Assembly: GCA_911728435.2 (NCBI GenBank)
Contig: OU452199.1
Location: forward strand, 44,223,004 to 44,287,003
Direction of reading: 5' to 3'
DNA length: 64,000 nt
Source of the DNA: Apoderus coryli
Lineage: Eukaryota > Arthropoda > Insecta > Coleoptera > Attelabidae
This document shows, in pieces, positions 45,931 to 56,795 of the stretch. The translations under genes and the position numbers were made by a program. The notes below the pieces were generated by a model. That model was not told the origin of the DNA, searched no databases, and was given only the letters and a program-made list of their open reading frames with translations. Each line of letters starts with the position of its first letter. Within the stretch, counting starts at the first letter, position 1.

Positions 45931-46870
45931 GACTATACACACAGGAACGCGACCAGTGTTCCGAGGCCAGTTGAAATTTCAAACTGGAATAAATTTTATC
46001 GTAAAGAATAATTTAAAAACTTTAGGGAAATTACACATAAGGGACACAGGTCTGTAATTATCCACTAAATTGAGGGTATACTTAAGCACAGGCGTGATTC
46101 ACGCCGTCTTCCTGTGAAGCAAGATTCTTGGAGAAAGAGAGGCTACAACTAAAGAGAGGTGAATGGCGAAATTATGCCGATAAAACTAACTGTCGGAGCT
46201 TTTACAAACCCTAGGAAAGAAATGTTAGAAACTCAGTTGGACTTTTCACAAAGCTTCCCTGCTTTGAGGACAAAAGGCATCCGATTAGAACCGATTAGCA
46301 AGTTACCAAAAATCAAATCACTGTCGGTAGAGGTCCAATCTTTTTCAAATCGGAAATAAAGTAAGCCAAATATTGCGGATCTCCTATAAAATTAAAATAG
46401 AGAATACGACAAAATTGCATTCGTCGTCCGAAACATGACCACACCATATTGTTGAACGCCGTGGTCTGACTCTTCTGGGTGTTTGTTAAACAGTTGCGGG
46501 TCTCCTGGGGATACGATTCCCTTAATTGACAAATTCTTTTTGTTTTTCTACCAACAAAATTCCTTTATCCATCGCACATGATTATTGCAGTCCGAGTATT
46601 TTCCATGTTCGCATCTCAATTTTCAATGATTAATTTATCAACAGGCACGTTCGTTTGGTTTGTTGTCGGCTTGCTAATGGGGTGATGGCAAACTACTAAC
46701 TAGCAAGCTAACATTTGAAAATTATAGATTGGATAATATTGATAAGGGTCTGTGATGGGGAATTACGAATAATAATTAGCTAGTTATACAGATAGATTTA
46801 TCTGATTAATAATTATTATTAGCGTTTGCAAATAGCGTAGTTCAATATATCATTTTATCAATATATGACC
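45931..46870. other. No gene recognised
   Basis: Mixed AT-rich sequence; the open frame at 46159-46359 has no known motif. Confidence 0.35.
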
Positions 46871-46919
46871 TGTTGTATATACAGGGAATCCAGTATAAAA
46901 TTGGCCACTATATCCTCCT

Positions 46920-47480
46920 GGGACCCAGATATGTTTTTTTAATCCGATTATTGGACTATCAGATTCCTCGGAACAGCAGTTGTCTTCTTATCTCAATTTT
47001 AGAATGCAGGCAGTCACTTATGAAAGCATAGAATCAACATATTCGCCTATTTCTACAGGAGTACCACAGGGATCTATACTGGGACCTCTTTTATTTACTG
47101 TATACACGTTTAACTTTCCTATATGCGGATGACACTCAATTGTATTTGTCCTTTAGCCCTACTGATTCTCTGCGAGCGTATATCAATGCTGATTTGCTTA
47201 AATTGGGTGAGTTTGCTAAGGCGCATTGCCTTAAGTTAAATCCGGACAAAACTGTTGCAATAATATTTTGTCGGCGAAATGACAGAAATCTTTTTGAACA
47301 GACTTATAATATGTCTTTGGTTTTGGAGGGACGTTGTATACCATTCAGACCAAATAAAAAAAAAACGAATTATAAGAATCTGGAACTACTTGTGAAAATC
47401 TTTAAAACAATTTCTTTCACTTGTAACACACAGAAAGCTCCCCTTACAATTCTGATTCTTGCACCTTACCGAATTTTTTA
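46920..47480 (+). pseudogene. LINE RT remnant
   Basis: About 47050-47140 encodes STGVPQGSILGPLLFTVYT and, after a frameshift, LYADDTQLYLSF, the RT catalytic region. 47140-47360 continues with LKLNPDKTVAIIFC and ends mid-protein. A TACAGGGAATCC motif at about 46878 just upstream may be a transposon end unrelated to the LINE. Confidence 0.7.
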
Positions 47481-47529
47481 GGTCGGAGGCTATTGCCGGA
47501 AGATGTTGGCGCTATCTCTTTATAGTTGG

Positions 47530-48048
47530 CGAATCGCATGCTCTTGGTGAGTCAACTTTACTGCCAGTTATGCTCAACAGAACGACATACGTGGAGGAAA
47601 ATTAGCAGAAATAAGTGCTTGAACGCGTTAGATGTGGTATGGATATGAATAATTGTCCTTAAGAATCCGCCATACAGTACTGTTACTTACATTCAGAACT
47701 CCTACAACTTTTCGAGTAGAAATGCCTGGATTTCCTTCAACTATCTTCAGCACATCCTCTTCCAGCACTACCGTTCTTGGTGTCCGTGGCCTTCCTGTTC
47801 CCCACTTCGTTTTAGTGTGTGAAGCTATCGATGAACGCTTTCGAAACTTCTTCTATCAGGGAAAATCTTTCAGCGAGTCCATAGTCATGTTAAGGTCAAA
47901 TTTCAATGAAATCGGTAAGGAGATATTTGACCTGTATAACTTACAGTGGACTTGGTGGAATTAATCCTAAGATCATGAGGACAATTATTACTGAAACTTA
48001 TAATCTCCAACTACCTATCTACCATTTTTTCTAACTTGACACCTTGTA
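47530..48048 (-). pseudogene. IS630/mariner-superfamily transposase N-terminus with TIR
   Basis: The minus strand from the terminal motif CACCTTGTA (48040-48048, followed by TA) leads to a coding stretch: TGRPRTPRTVVLEEDVLKIV, then NPGISTRKVVGVLNVSNSTV and WRILKDNYSYPYHI, then RVQALIS after a stop. This is the bipartite helix-turn-helix DNA-binding domain of a widespread insect IS630-type transposase. The catalytic half is missing; a LINE remnant lies next to it. Confidence 0.65.
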
Positions 48049-48479
48049 TAATTCAAATTTGTGGTATAGACGTAATTTCATTCTCTAGCTTAAAATTCTC
48101 GTTTAAATTAAACACTATCTGTTCCGATAATGAGTTATCTTTAGATAGAGGCTCCAGTAATTAAGTGAGCCAATTTGTTCCAGCAGTGAATTGTAGTTAA
48201 TTAATTAATTACCGCTCCATTCAATGTAAAACTGTAAATTTCTAATTTTAATAAATTCCAATGCTATTTAAGCGTTAGAAACAAATGGTGGCACGTGGCC
48301 GGAAGAATTTATGTGCTAAATAACACTTAGTTTCACTATTTATTTCTGGACAGAATTTGTAAGTTGAGGTACATCCTATCTGTTTAATAAATTGCTTGTT
48401 TAATTATTTGTGTAAAAGTGATTTATACAATTATTTAGAGAGACTATTTGCACCCTTTGATCTGAACAATTTGTATGTT

Positions 48480-49345
48480 GTGACACTGGCGTTGACTTTA
48501 TACAGTTTGCGGATGATACGACTGCGGTGAAGCTGATAGGGATATTGATCGCTTACATGCCGCGAGTAATGAGGCCCGCGCAAGAGCATGGCCTTAATCA
48601 GTCTAATAATACTGAAGAAATTATGTTCTCATTGTGTAATAATAACGATTCTGATGAGGATCATTGGGTGAGGTTCCTAGGGGGTTACCTTGATCCGAAG
48701 CTAACGTGGGACGCTCATGTCAATTACTTCTCTGGAAGGATATCGTGATCGCAAGGTTTTGACTCAGCCTTTTCTCTATATATTTGAAATTTGTTAAACG
48801 GAACACTCACGTATACGACCTTCTGATAGATAGGGATAGAATTGATAAAGCAAGATATGCGCTTAATTATCATGTTCCAAAGCACTTTAATGCCTTGCCT
48901 AAAAATATGAGAGAGGTCCCATCTAAGGCATTTGTGGTTCAGATTAAATATCTTCTTATTCGTAACTCATTTTATTCTTTGGATCAGTACTATAATTTTA
49001 ACTTTTCGAATAGTGATTTAATCTAAATTGATTTTTGTCATTTTAATGTTGTTTGTTTAAATATGTTGCTTGTTCAATTTTATCTATGTTTTGTTTTATT
49101 ATTTTATATTTGGTTATATTTTAGATTTTTTCTTTTTTTATTTTTTTTTCTTTGCGTTTCAGGTTCTTGATTAGGTTAGTTTATATCAATAATACTGACA
49201 TTTTCTGAATTGTAACATATTTGCGTGTGTTTTGTGTTTTTGCTTTTATTTATTATGTATATTATATCGTTGTATAATTGATATAGTGACGAGTGTAAAC
49301 ATTTATCTATGTATTAGCTCGAAATGAATAAATAAAATGAATAAA
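48480..49345 (+). pseudogene. LINE ORF2 remnant (3' end)
   Basis: 48497-48530 encodes FIQFADDTTAVKLI, the RT catalytic box. 48660-48748 holds VRFLGGYLDPKLTWDAHV. 48784-49026 is the C-terminal block with HFNALPKNMREVP and NSFYSLDQYY. About 500 residues of the domain between them are reduced to a few. A long T-rich 3' UTR ends in AATAAATAAAATGAATAAAT near 49345. Confidence 0.75.
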
Positions 49346-49423
49346 TTGTTCAACGATTCGTTTCAGAGAATCACTGACAATTATTAGAGTGAGAAGAACA
49401 AACAATAACAACTCAAAAACACA

Positions 49424-49621
49424 TCAATAACAACCGAGAAGAGTCATCCTTCTGCTCATGCCTATGACCACATTCCCGAGCAACTGTTGAGGCAGATTAT
49501 CCGAGATCTCGACCAGAGCTGCTGCTGCCTCTGCGAGATTACGAATTGCAGCAGTTCTCGACCTCAATCGTCTATTCCGACGGTCGGTGTTTCGAATGAC
49601 GGAGACACAATTAGCGAGCAT
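49424..49621 (-). CDS. Unidentified GC-rich open segment
   Basis: A 65-codon minus-strand frame rich in Arg, Ala and Leu (RNRRLRSRTAAIRNLAEAAA, then LPQQLLGNVVIGMSRRM). Its base composition is much more GC-rich than the flanks, which is how host coding exons stand out in this window. I do not recognise the family. It could be the last exon of a host gene (it ends in a TGA) or part of a DNA transposon protein. The start codon is uncertain. Confidence 0.3.
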   Translation of the reverse strand: MLANCVSVIRNTDRRNRRLRSRTAAIRNLAEAAAALVEISDNLPQQLLGNVVIGMSRRMTLLGCY

Positions 49622-50139
49622 TGTCTTGCTTCATTTCGAAATCTTTGATAGTGTATGTCAAGGCAAGTCAAGTATTATAAGATCTAGAAATGCGAACACT
49701 GAAGTCATGCTTTGCGTGTTCTGTCGTCCGGTATCGTACTTCATTAAAGTAATTTCTATAAAATCTTGACTTAAATTTTAGCATCAGCTTTCGTACTTAT
49801 TGATATTTTATTAACACCTCCAAACACAAACTTAATAATAAATAATTATTTTGCTGATTCACGATAATTATTATCGATTTCAAATTGTTGATATTACAAG
49901 GGACGAAGAACACTGTGTGTTTCAGCACAGCGTTAATGGATGAGCATTGCAATTCAACATTAATTTGAAAGTAATGGGTTTTCAATTGTCCCGTGAATGG
50001 GCCAACAATATAATATTTACATACTCAATTAATAACTAATGGAAAAGGGTGTCAAAAATATTATGCCAAGAGAGGCAGAAAACAATCACGAGCAATGGTG
50101 ATCTGATTGATTGACTCAATGTACGAACAATACAAAAAC
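49622..50139. other. No gene recognised
   Basis: AT-rich sequence without a supported feature. Confidence 0.4.
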
Positions 50140-50149
50140 AATGTTTTTT

Positions 50150-50300
50150 ACACTTGTGCAGGATGCTTGATGTCGCTGGTAACAAATGAGTTATCCAATA
50201 AAATGTCAACTGGAGAAGATCACAAAAGTCTTATGCACAGTATCAAATGCCTTAAATAGATCGAAGAGTAAGGCCATTGTATACTGCCCATCATCTTCTG
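50150..50300 (-). pseudogene. LINE RT scrap (palm motif A)
   Basis: The minus strand at about 50280-50210 encodes ALLFDLFKAFDTVH, the conserved F-D-L-x-K-A-F-D-T-V block holding the first RT catalytic Asp. Little else survives. Confidence 0.5.
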
Positions 50301-50840
50301 AACATACTGAACTTAATTGATATAGAATTAAATTAAAAATTTTTTTAACTTATCTCTCCCTGTCTAGAACTCAAATTATCCCAGTCCCTCAACCACCTGT
50401 CGCAAACTTTATCTCGCTGAAACAACAACAGCGAATTTTCTATGAAAATGGATGTAGCTATAAGTAATGCAAAATATCCCAAACAAAAACTTTTACTTTT
50501 TTGTTAGTTCATTGTACGTATATAAAATTTTATGTTTGCTGAAAAAGTTTAAGCTTATTTTACCTCCCCATCATCTCCCTGTTGTCTGACGTCGCGCCTG
50601 GAAATCAAAACCAGTTGCCTGGAATATTTGTCCAGAAAGTTTCTAACTGTAAAACTTCACACTTTTTTGCGATGTAATTATTAGAAAATTGGAAGTGTTT
50701 TTTATACACTGTTTTCCAAAATCAACGCAACTATATGTATGAGTTAGAACCACAAAAACATTATAGAGTTAAAATTACTCAGCCCTGCTTCGAACTACAC
50801 TCATTGCATTGAAAATTTGTTTCTATAAATATTGTAGTCC
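50301..50840. other. No gene recognised
   Basis: AT-rich sequence leading into the tandem array; no supported feature. Confidence 0.4.
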
Positions 50841-50844
50841 TAGA

Positions 50845-53700
50845 CGAGCAACTAGAAAAGCTCTTCTGGCCCTAGAAGAGCTAATGTAGACTGTATTTGA
50901 CCTAGAAGAGCTACTAAAATCCATGATGAGCTATTGTGGTCCTAGACGAGCAACTGTAGTTTGAGAAAAGCTCTTTTGACCCTAGAGGAGCTGATGTAGG
51001 CTTTATTTGTCCTAGCAAAGATACTAAAATCCATGATGAGCTATTGGAATCCTAGACGAGCAACTGTAGTTCTAGAAAAGCTCTTCTGACCCTAGAAGAG
51101 CTAATGTAGGCTGCATTTGACCTAGAAGAGCTACTAAAATCCATGATGAACTATTGTAGTCCTATTCGAGCAACTGTAGTTCTAGAAGAGCTCTTCTGAC
51201 CCTAGCAGCGTTGATGTAAGCTGTATTTGTCCTAGAAGAGCTGTAGTGCCACCTTTATTGTAGTTCATCTTTCTTCATCAAAACAACTTATAGTTGGACC
51301 AACGTTTTATTTTTCTTAATAATCAACAATTTACACTTATGATAATTTCGATGATACATGTTTATATACAATGAATACATGGTATTTACATCTTTTTCGT
51401 TTATTAACTAATTATTTCTAATTATAAAGGTGTCTGTATTTATATGGCAATGTACGTGCTAGGTCTAGGTCAGCGCCAAGTGTGGCGCCTTGGATTATGT
51501 TATTGAAAACACAATTGTTTTGTTATGTGTTTTGGATTATATTATTATAACACAATAATTGTTTTGTATTACGTAGATTTGTTATGCCAAGTTTGTTTAT
51601 GTAAGCCTAAGATTAATAGGGTGAAATCTTGGTTAATGCAGGGTGCAAACCGAGTGCACCACAGAGCTACTAAAATCCATGATGAGCTATTGTAGTCCTA
51701 AATCAGCAACTGTAGTTCTAGAAGAGCTCTTTTGACCCTAGAGGCGTTGATGTAAGCTGTATTTGTCCTAGAAGAGCTACTAAAATCCATGATGAGCTAT
51801 TTTAGTGCTAGACGAGCAACTGTAGTTCTAGAAAAGTTCTTCTGACCCTAGAAGAGCTAATGTAGGCTGCATTTGTCGTAGAAGAGCTACTAAAATCCAT
51901 GATGAACTATTTTAGTCCTAATCGAGCAACTGTAGTTCAAGAAGAGCTCGTCTGACCCTAAAAGAGCTGATGTAGGCTGTATTTGTCCTAGAAGAGCTCC
52001 TAAACTGCTTGATGAGCTATTGTGGTCCTAGACGAGCAAATATAGTTCTAGAAAAGCTCTTCTGACCCCAGAAGAGCTGATGGAGCCTGTATTTGTCCTA
52101 GAAGAGCTACTAAAATCCATGATGAGCTATTGTGGTTCTAAATCAGCAGTAACTGTAGTTCTAGAAGAGCTCTTTTGACCCTAGAAGAGCTGATGTAGAC
52201 TGTATTTGTCCTAGAAGAGCTACTAAAATCCATGATGAGCTATTGTGGTTCTAGATCAGCAGTAACTGTAGTTCTAGAAGAGCTCTTTTGACCCTAGAAG
52301 AGCTGATGTAGACTGTATTTGTCCTAGAAGAGCTACTAAAATCCATGATGAGCTATTGTGGTCCTAGATCAGCAGTAACTTTAGTTCTAGAAGAGCTCTT
52401 TTGACCCTAGAAGAGCTGATGTAGAGTGTATTTGTCCTAGAAGAGCTACTAAAATCCATGATGAGCTATTCTAGTTCTAAACGAGCAACTGTAGTTCTAG
52501 AAGAGCTCTTCTGACTATAGAAGCGTTGATATAGACTGTATTTTTTCTAGAAGAGCTACTAAAATCCGTGATGAGCTATTGTAGTCCTAAACGAGCAACT
52601 GTAGTTCCAGAAAAACTCTTCTGACTCTAGAGGCGTTGATGTAAGCTGTATTTGTCCTAGAAGAGCTACAAAAATCAATGATGAGCTATTTTAGTCCTAG
52701 ACGAGCAACTGTAGTTCTAGAAAAGCTCTTCTGACCCTAGAGGCGTTGATGTATTTGCTGTATTTGTCCTAGAAGAGCTACTAAAATCCATGATCAGCTA
52801 TTGTGGTCCTAGATCAGCAGTAACTTTAGTTCTAGAAGAGCTCTTTTGACCCTAGAAGAGCTGATGATGAGTGTATTTGTCCTAGAAGAGCTAATAAAAT
52901 CCATGATGAGCTATTGTGGTCCTAGATCAGCAGTAACTGTTGTTCCAGAAGAGCTCTTTTGACCCTAGAAGAGCTGATGTAGACTGTATTTGTCCTAGAA
53001 GAGCTACTAAAATCCATGATGAGCTATTGTGGTTCTAGATCAGCAGTAACTGTAGTTCTAGAAGAGCTCTTTTGACCCTAGAAGAGCTGATGTAGACTGT
53101 ATTTGTCCTAGAAGAGCTACTAAAATCCATGATGAGCTATTGTGGTCCTAGATCAGCAGTAACTTTAGTTCTAGAAGAGCTCTTTTGACCCTAGAAGAGC
53201 TGATGTAGAGTGTATCTGTCCTAGAAGAGCTAATAAAATCCATGATGAGCTATTGTTGTCCTAGATCAGCAGTAACTGTTGTTCTAGAAGAGCTCTTTTG
53301 ACCCTAGAAGAGCTGATGTAGACTGTATTTGTCCTAGAAGAGCTACTAAAATCCATGATGAGCTATTGTGGTCCTAGATCAGCAGTAACTTTAGTTCTAG
53401 AAGAGCTCTTTTGATCCTAGAAGAGCTGATGTAGAATGTATTTGTCCTAGAAGAGCTACTAAAATCCATGATGAGCTATTGTAGTCCTAGACGAGCAACT
53501 GTAGTTCTAGAAAATCTCTTCTGACCCTAGAGGACCTGATGTAGGCTGTATTTGTCCTAGAAGAGCTACTAAAATCCATGATGAGCTATTATAATCCTCG
53601 ATGAACAACTGTAGTTCTAGAAGAGCTCTTCTGACCCTAGAAGTAGGAAGTGTATTTGTCCCAGAAAAGCTACTACAATCCATGATGAGCTATTTTAGTC
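50845..53700. repeat. Tandem array, 110/113-bp unit, about 22 copies
   Basis: The phrase CCATGATGAGCTATT recurs every 110 bp in the first part (50921, 51031, 51141, then 51677, 51787 and so on) and every 113 bp in parts beginning about 52117, where an AGT is added (AGCAGTAACT against AGCAACT). The 113-bp form alternates with the 110-bp form in blocks, suggesting higher-order amplification. Each unit is itself built from about four variants of CTAGAAGAGCT. No unit encodes protein: CTAG puts stops in many frames. A 422-bp insert interrupts it at 51242-51663. Confidence 0.95.
51242..51663. mobile_element. Solo LTR inserted in the tandem array (422 bp)
   Basis: Begins TGTAGTGCCACC and ends GAGTGCACCACA; the ends are short inverted repeats (TGTAGTGC against TGTGGTGC). 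GAGC lies on both sides (51238-51241 and 51664-51667), and removing the insert with one GAGC restores the 110-bp unit exactly. TG...CA ends with a 4-bp duplication suggest a Gypsy-type LTR left by recombination. Its internal region is gone. Orientation could not be fixed. Confidence 0.8.
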
Positions 53701-54017
53701 CTATATAGAAGTTCTAGAGGAGTAAATATAGTCCTTAAATAAGTGCTGTATTCCCAAAAGAGGAGGTCTTCGAAGTTGAAGTATGTAGTGTGTACAAACG
53801 TTTTCTTCGTTGGCTTTTCTTGAACAGTGGAAAAACTGTATTATCGAAGTTAGAATAAACGCGTTGTTAGTAATAGCATTCTGAGACGCCACTGTCTAAC
53901 TTCAACACACCATTAAGTAAATCATGGAAATGTGTATTTAATTTTATATGTCTGTGTAATTCTCCAACAAAATACATCAAATAAAGCCAGGGATATCAAA
54001 TGTACCTCCTAATTGCA
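53701..54017. other. No gene recognised
   Basis: Flank of the tandem array; no supported feature. Confidence 0.35.
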
Positions 54018-54019
54018 TA

Positions 54020-54795
54020 TACAGGGTTATCCACATTAAGAGTTCACTATTGATAACTTTTTTGTAGTAATGATAGACACAAAATCGTTTAAATTAGCAA
54101 AAATGTAGTAGTTTTGACACTCTGTAAGATAGAGGGTTGAGAAAACAATTGCGCATCGCATTTTTGAGTTTGGACGAAAAATATTTTTTTTTAATGGAAA
54201 CCCCTGAATTAATATGTACAGTGGTATTTTTGCCAAAGGAAAGACAGGGATGAGAACTTCATAACAGATATTGTAAGGGAGTCTAATTTCTCTTATGGTA
54301 CTATCCACAGGATTCTAAAAAATATAATTTGGTTCCTTACAAATATCGATCAGTTAAAGCCCTGCTGGCACGGGATCCAGAGAAAAAATTGTGGGTTTAT
54401 AAAAAAACCAAATGTACAAGGAGAGGCACGAAAATGTTGACCTGTAGAGGATCGGACTATATTAAAGACGTGCACAAAAGTGTAGTGAAGAACAGCTAGA
54501 GCGGCCATTTTAAAAAAAAAATTGAGATAAGGACTAAAATCTTTGAATAATAATAAAAAAGTGGCAATAATTTAAAGTATAGAATTTAGCTCGACAGATA
54601 TCCAATATAATACTAATGTGCATAGGCTGCCCATAAAGGGGTTAAAAAGAGTCAAATTATAAAAAACAAATGGTTATGTGTCAATAGGGCTCGAAATAGA
54701 TTAGAAAAATATGCTATTTTTGAGGAGTGTTCGAAGTTATGTGTGTTCCTATTGTAGCGAATTCTACCTTGCCGTAATATGTGACTCACCCTGTA
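54020..54795 (+). mobile_element. 776-bp transposon remnant with CAGGGT ends
   Basis: TACAGGGTT (54020-54028) and CACCCTGTA (54787-54795) face each other, both flanked by TA. Inside, 54270-54400 encodes FSYGTIHRILK and, after a frameshift, KYNLVPYKYRSVKALLARDP, the helix-turn-helix and following block of an IS630-superfamily transposase. The catalytic domain is missing. It shows directly that CAGGGT-type ends with TA duplications belong with this transposase family here. Confidence 0.65.
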
Positions 54796-55880
54796 TACAT
54801 AAATACATAATAGGCAGTCTGTCAGCCTATAAGTAAGTACCAAATCCAAATATATCTAGAGAACTGATCAATAATTCAAATACATATATTTCATGTGTTT
54901 AACGAATCATACACGAAACACGTACAATATACTACTATGGTCGTGTCTTATGAGAGTTATGGATCGATAGTCGATAAATTTGAAAACATCTCTGGCGTAT
55001 ACCCAAAAATCCATTTGGCACGTGTTAGTCTTAAATCTAATATTTTATGTAGTGTTTTTCATTTTGTGTATTATAGCACACTATCTAGGATCCATTTTTC
55101 TTAACATTATCCAATAAAGCATGACTTGATAATGTACAAGGAGTTAGTAAATGTTAATCAAAAATTCCAATGAAGTTTTTGTTTTTATCAAAAGTTTATA
55201 ATATACATTTATTTACAATGGAAAACACACGTCCTCTCCACCAAAATTTTCAAAAAATGTGTTCTTAATTATTACTGGGACATGTCATCAGCCTTATCAA
55301 AAATTTTAATTAATTATTGTAATATTTAGTTGTTCTGTGAGATTTTTGTATCAGATGTTATTGCGCACTATTGGCCGATAATTGCAAATGTCCTTACAGC
55401 CGATCCATCAGGCTATTTTAAAGTAAATGTTTTAAATTTGTGATCCGTTTTTTAAACCTCTTTAAACGGTCCCATATCAAAATGTCGCCCAGAAATCTAG
55501 TTGGGACAATTGTACCAATCCATTTTCTATTGTTTTGGTTTTTGAACAAGGATAATAAATTACCGAACAGGCACCACTCAGTACTGGCTGTCCAGAGTTC
55601 GTTGTAATTGCGGGGTAGCCGTTATTGGGAAAGTTAGCGAGATCCGGTTTTCACGAAACGTTGCTACTTTTTTTGTGAAACGCACGATGCCCTAATCATA
55701 TTTTGGGTATCACATCATCTAGTTTTCGGTATACAGGGCCGATATCAAAAAAATCACTTTTCGGTCCCCTTTGTATCTGGAGATCAACAGATATTGGAAA
55801 TATATAAATATAATTATTAGTTTTTGGACATGTAAAAAAGTAATAATCTCCAACTTATAACTCAGACAAAAAAGATTGAA
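54796..55880. other. Non-coding, probably intron or intergenic
   Basis: AT-rich. TATACAGGGCC at about 55730 is another single CAGGG motif. If 55890-56230 is a host exon, much of this is its downstream intron. Confidence 0.35.
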
Positions 55881-55889
55881 TTCACTTAC

Positions 55890-56230
55890 CGGTAGAAAAT
55901 CTTCGAAATTGAACCCAACCGGCGTATCCAACGATGTCGGCACATAATCACTCTCCTTCACAGGATCCTCGTCGGGCGTTAATTTATTAATACTACTATT
56001 ACTTTTACTATTATAGATATTCAGGGATTCTATCGGTAAGTCTATTGGTTTCGATTTTGGTTGCTACTGTTGCTCAATCAGTCTCGCACTATTTAATGCT
56101 TTTATTGAATTATTTTGTATATTATTACTTCCTACTAAATTTGTGGATTGTTCTCGGGCACTCATTGCTGTCGTTGTGGCTGTTCTTGAAAATGAATTCC
56201 GTCGAGTTACGTTCCTTATCGATGACAACC
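55890..56230 (-). CDS. Internal host exon with an in-frame TAG (unidentified gene)
   Basis: A 341-bp segment on the minus strand bounded by a good acceptor (ATTGCAG just above 56230) and a consensus donor (GTAAGT at 55889-55884). In one frame it encodes about 113 codons: RNVTRRNSFSRTATTTAMS, a polar Asn/Ser/Gln region ending LIEQQ, a TAG at 56066-56064, then QPKSKPIDLPIESLN and DEDPVKESDYVPTSLDTPVG followed by FNFEDFLP at the donor. Coding GC rises in the second half, and the frame is open apart from the TAG. The reading frame runs on across the stop for 57 codons to the splice donor. I do not recognise the protein; its low-complexity polar character suggests a cytoplasmic linker of a larger protein. 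The stop is preceded by CAACAG and followed by CAACCA. Confidence 0.6.
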
Positions 56231-56743
56231 CTGCAATCCACAAAAATAAATTCCTTATCATTCAACTAAAATTGAAATAAACTTCATAAATCACCTTTGA
56301 TTTGGTTTTTTACAAACGACTAGTATCTGGTCCTTCGGACATGTGATTCACTATACTCAAACAATTTAGCATGTTGTTAATGAGAAATGTGGCTCAGTAG
56401 TTTGTTGACAGTGAGAGTTTTAAGTTTGATGTATTCTCGTGAAGGTTTTTTGTTAGATGAATTTTTACGGAATCAAAAATGGCCAACTCCACAACTTTTG
56501 TTAATGAAACGCCATCAGAGAAAACAATTTACAAACAACGTCGAAAGTTTTACTGAATAAAAAATAATTTTAACAGAGTGTTTTTACAGTGTAGATGCAT
56601 TTTTAAGTACTCCTTCCCATCTGTCTTGGTAATGGTTGTGGGAGAAGCTTCCTGTAAGTAATGATCGCTATTTATTTTATATATTGTACCCAGTAAGTTA
56701 CAAGTGAAATATGTGTGATTTTGTTTAGTTATTTAGTTTTTAG
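56231..56743. other. Non-coding, probably intron
   Basis: Would be the intron upstream of the exon at 55890-56230 on the minus strand. No other exon was recognised here. Confidence 0.35.
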
Positions 56744-56748
56744 GAATA

Positions 56749-56793
<45 letters not shown>
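56744..56793. repeat. (AAT)n microsatellite, LINE tail
   Basis: About 16 AAT units at the 3' end of the minus-strand LINE. The same kind of tail ends the copy at 7110. Confidence 0.95.

Positions 56794-56795
<2 letters not shown>

Noticed and set aside
50845..53700. CRISPR-like regular repeats
   Set aside because: The units are contiguous tandem repeats without unique spacers, in an insect-type sequence.
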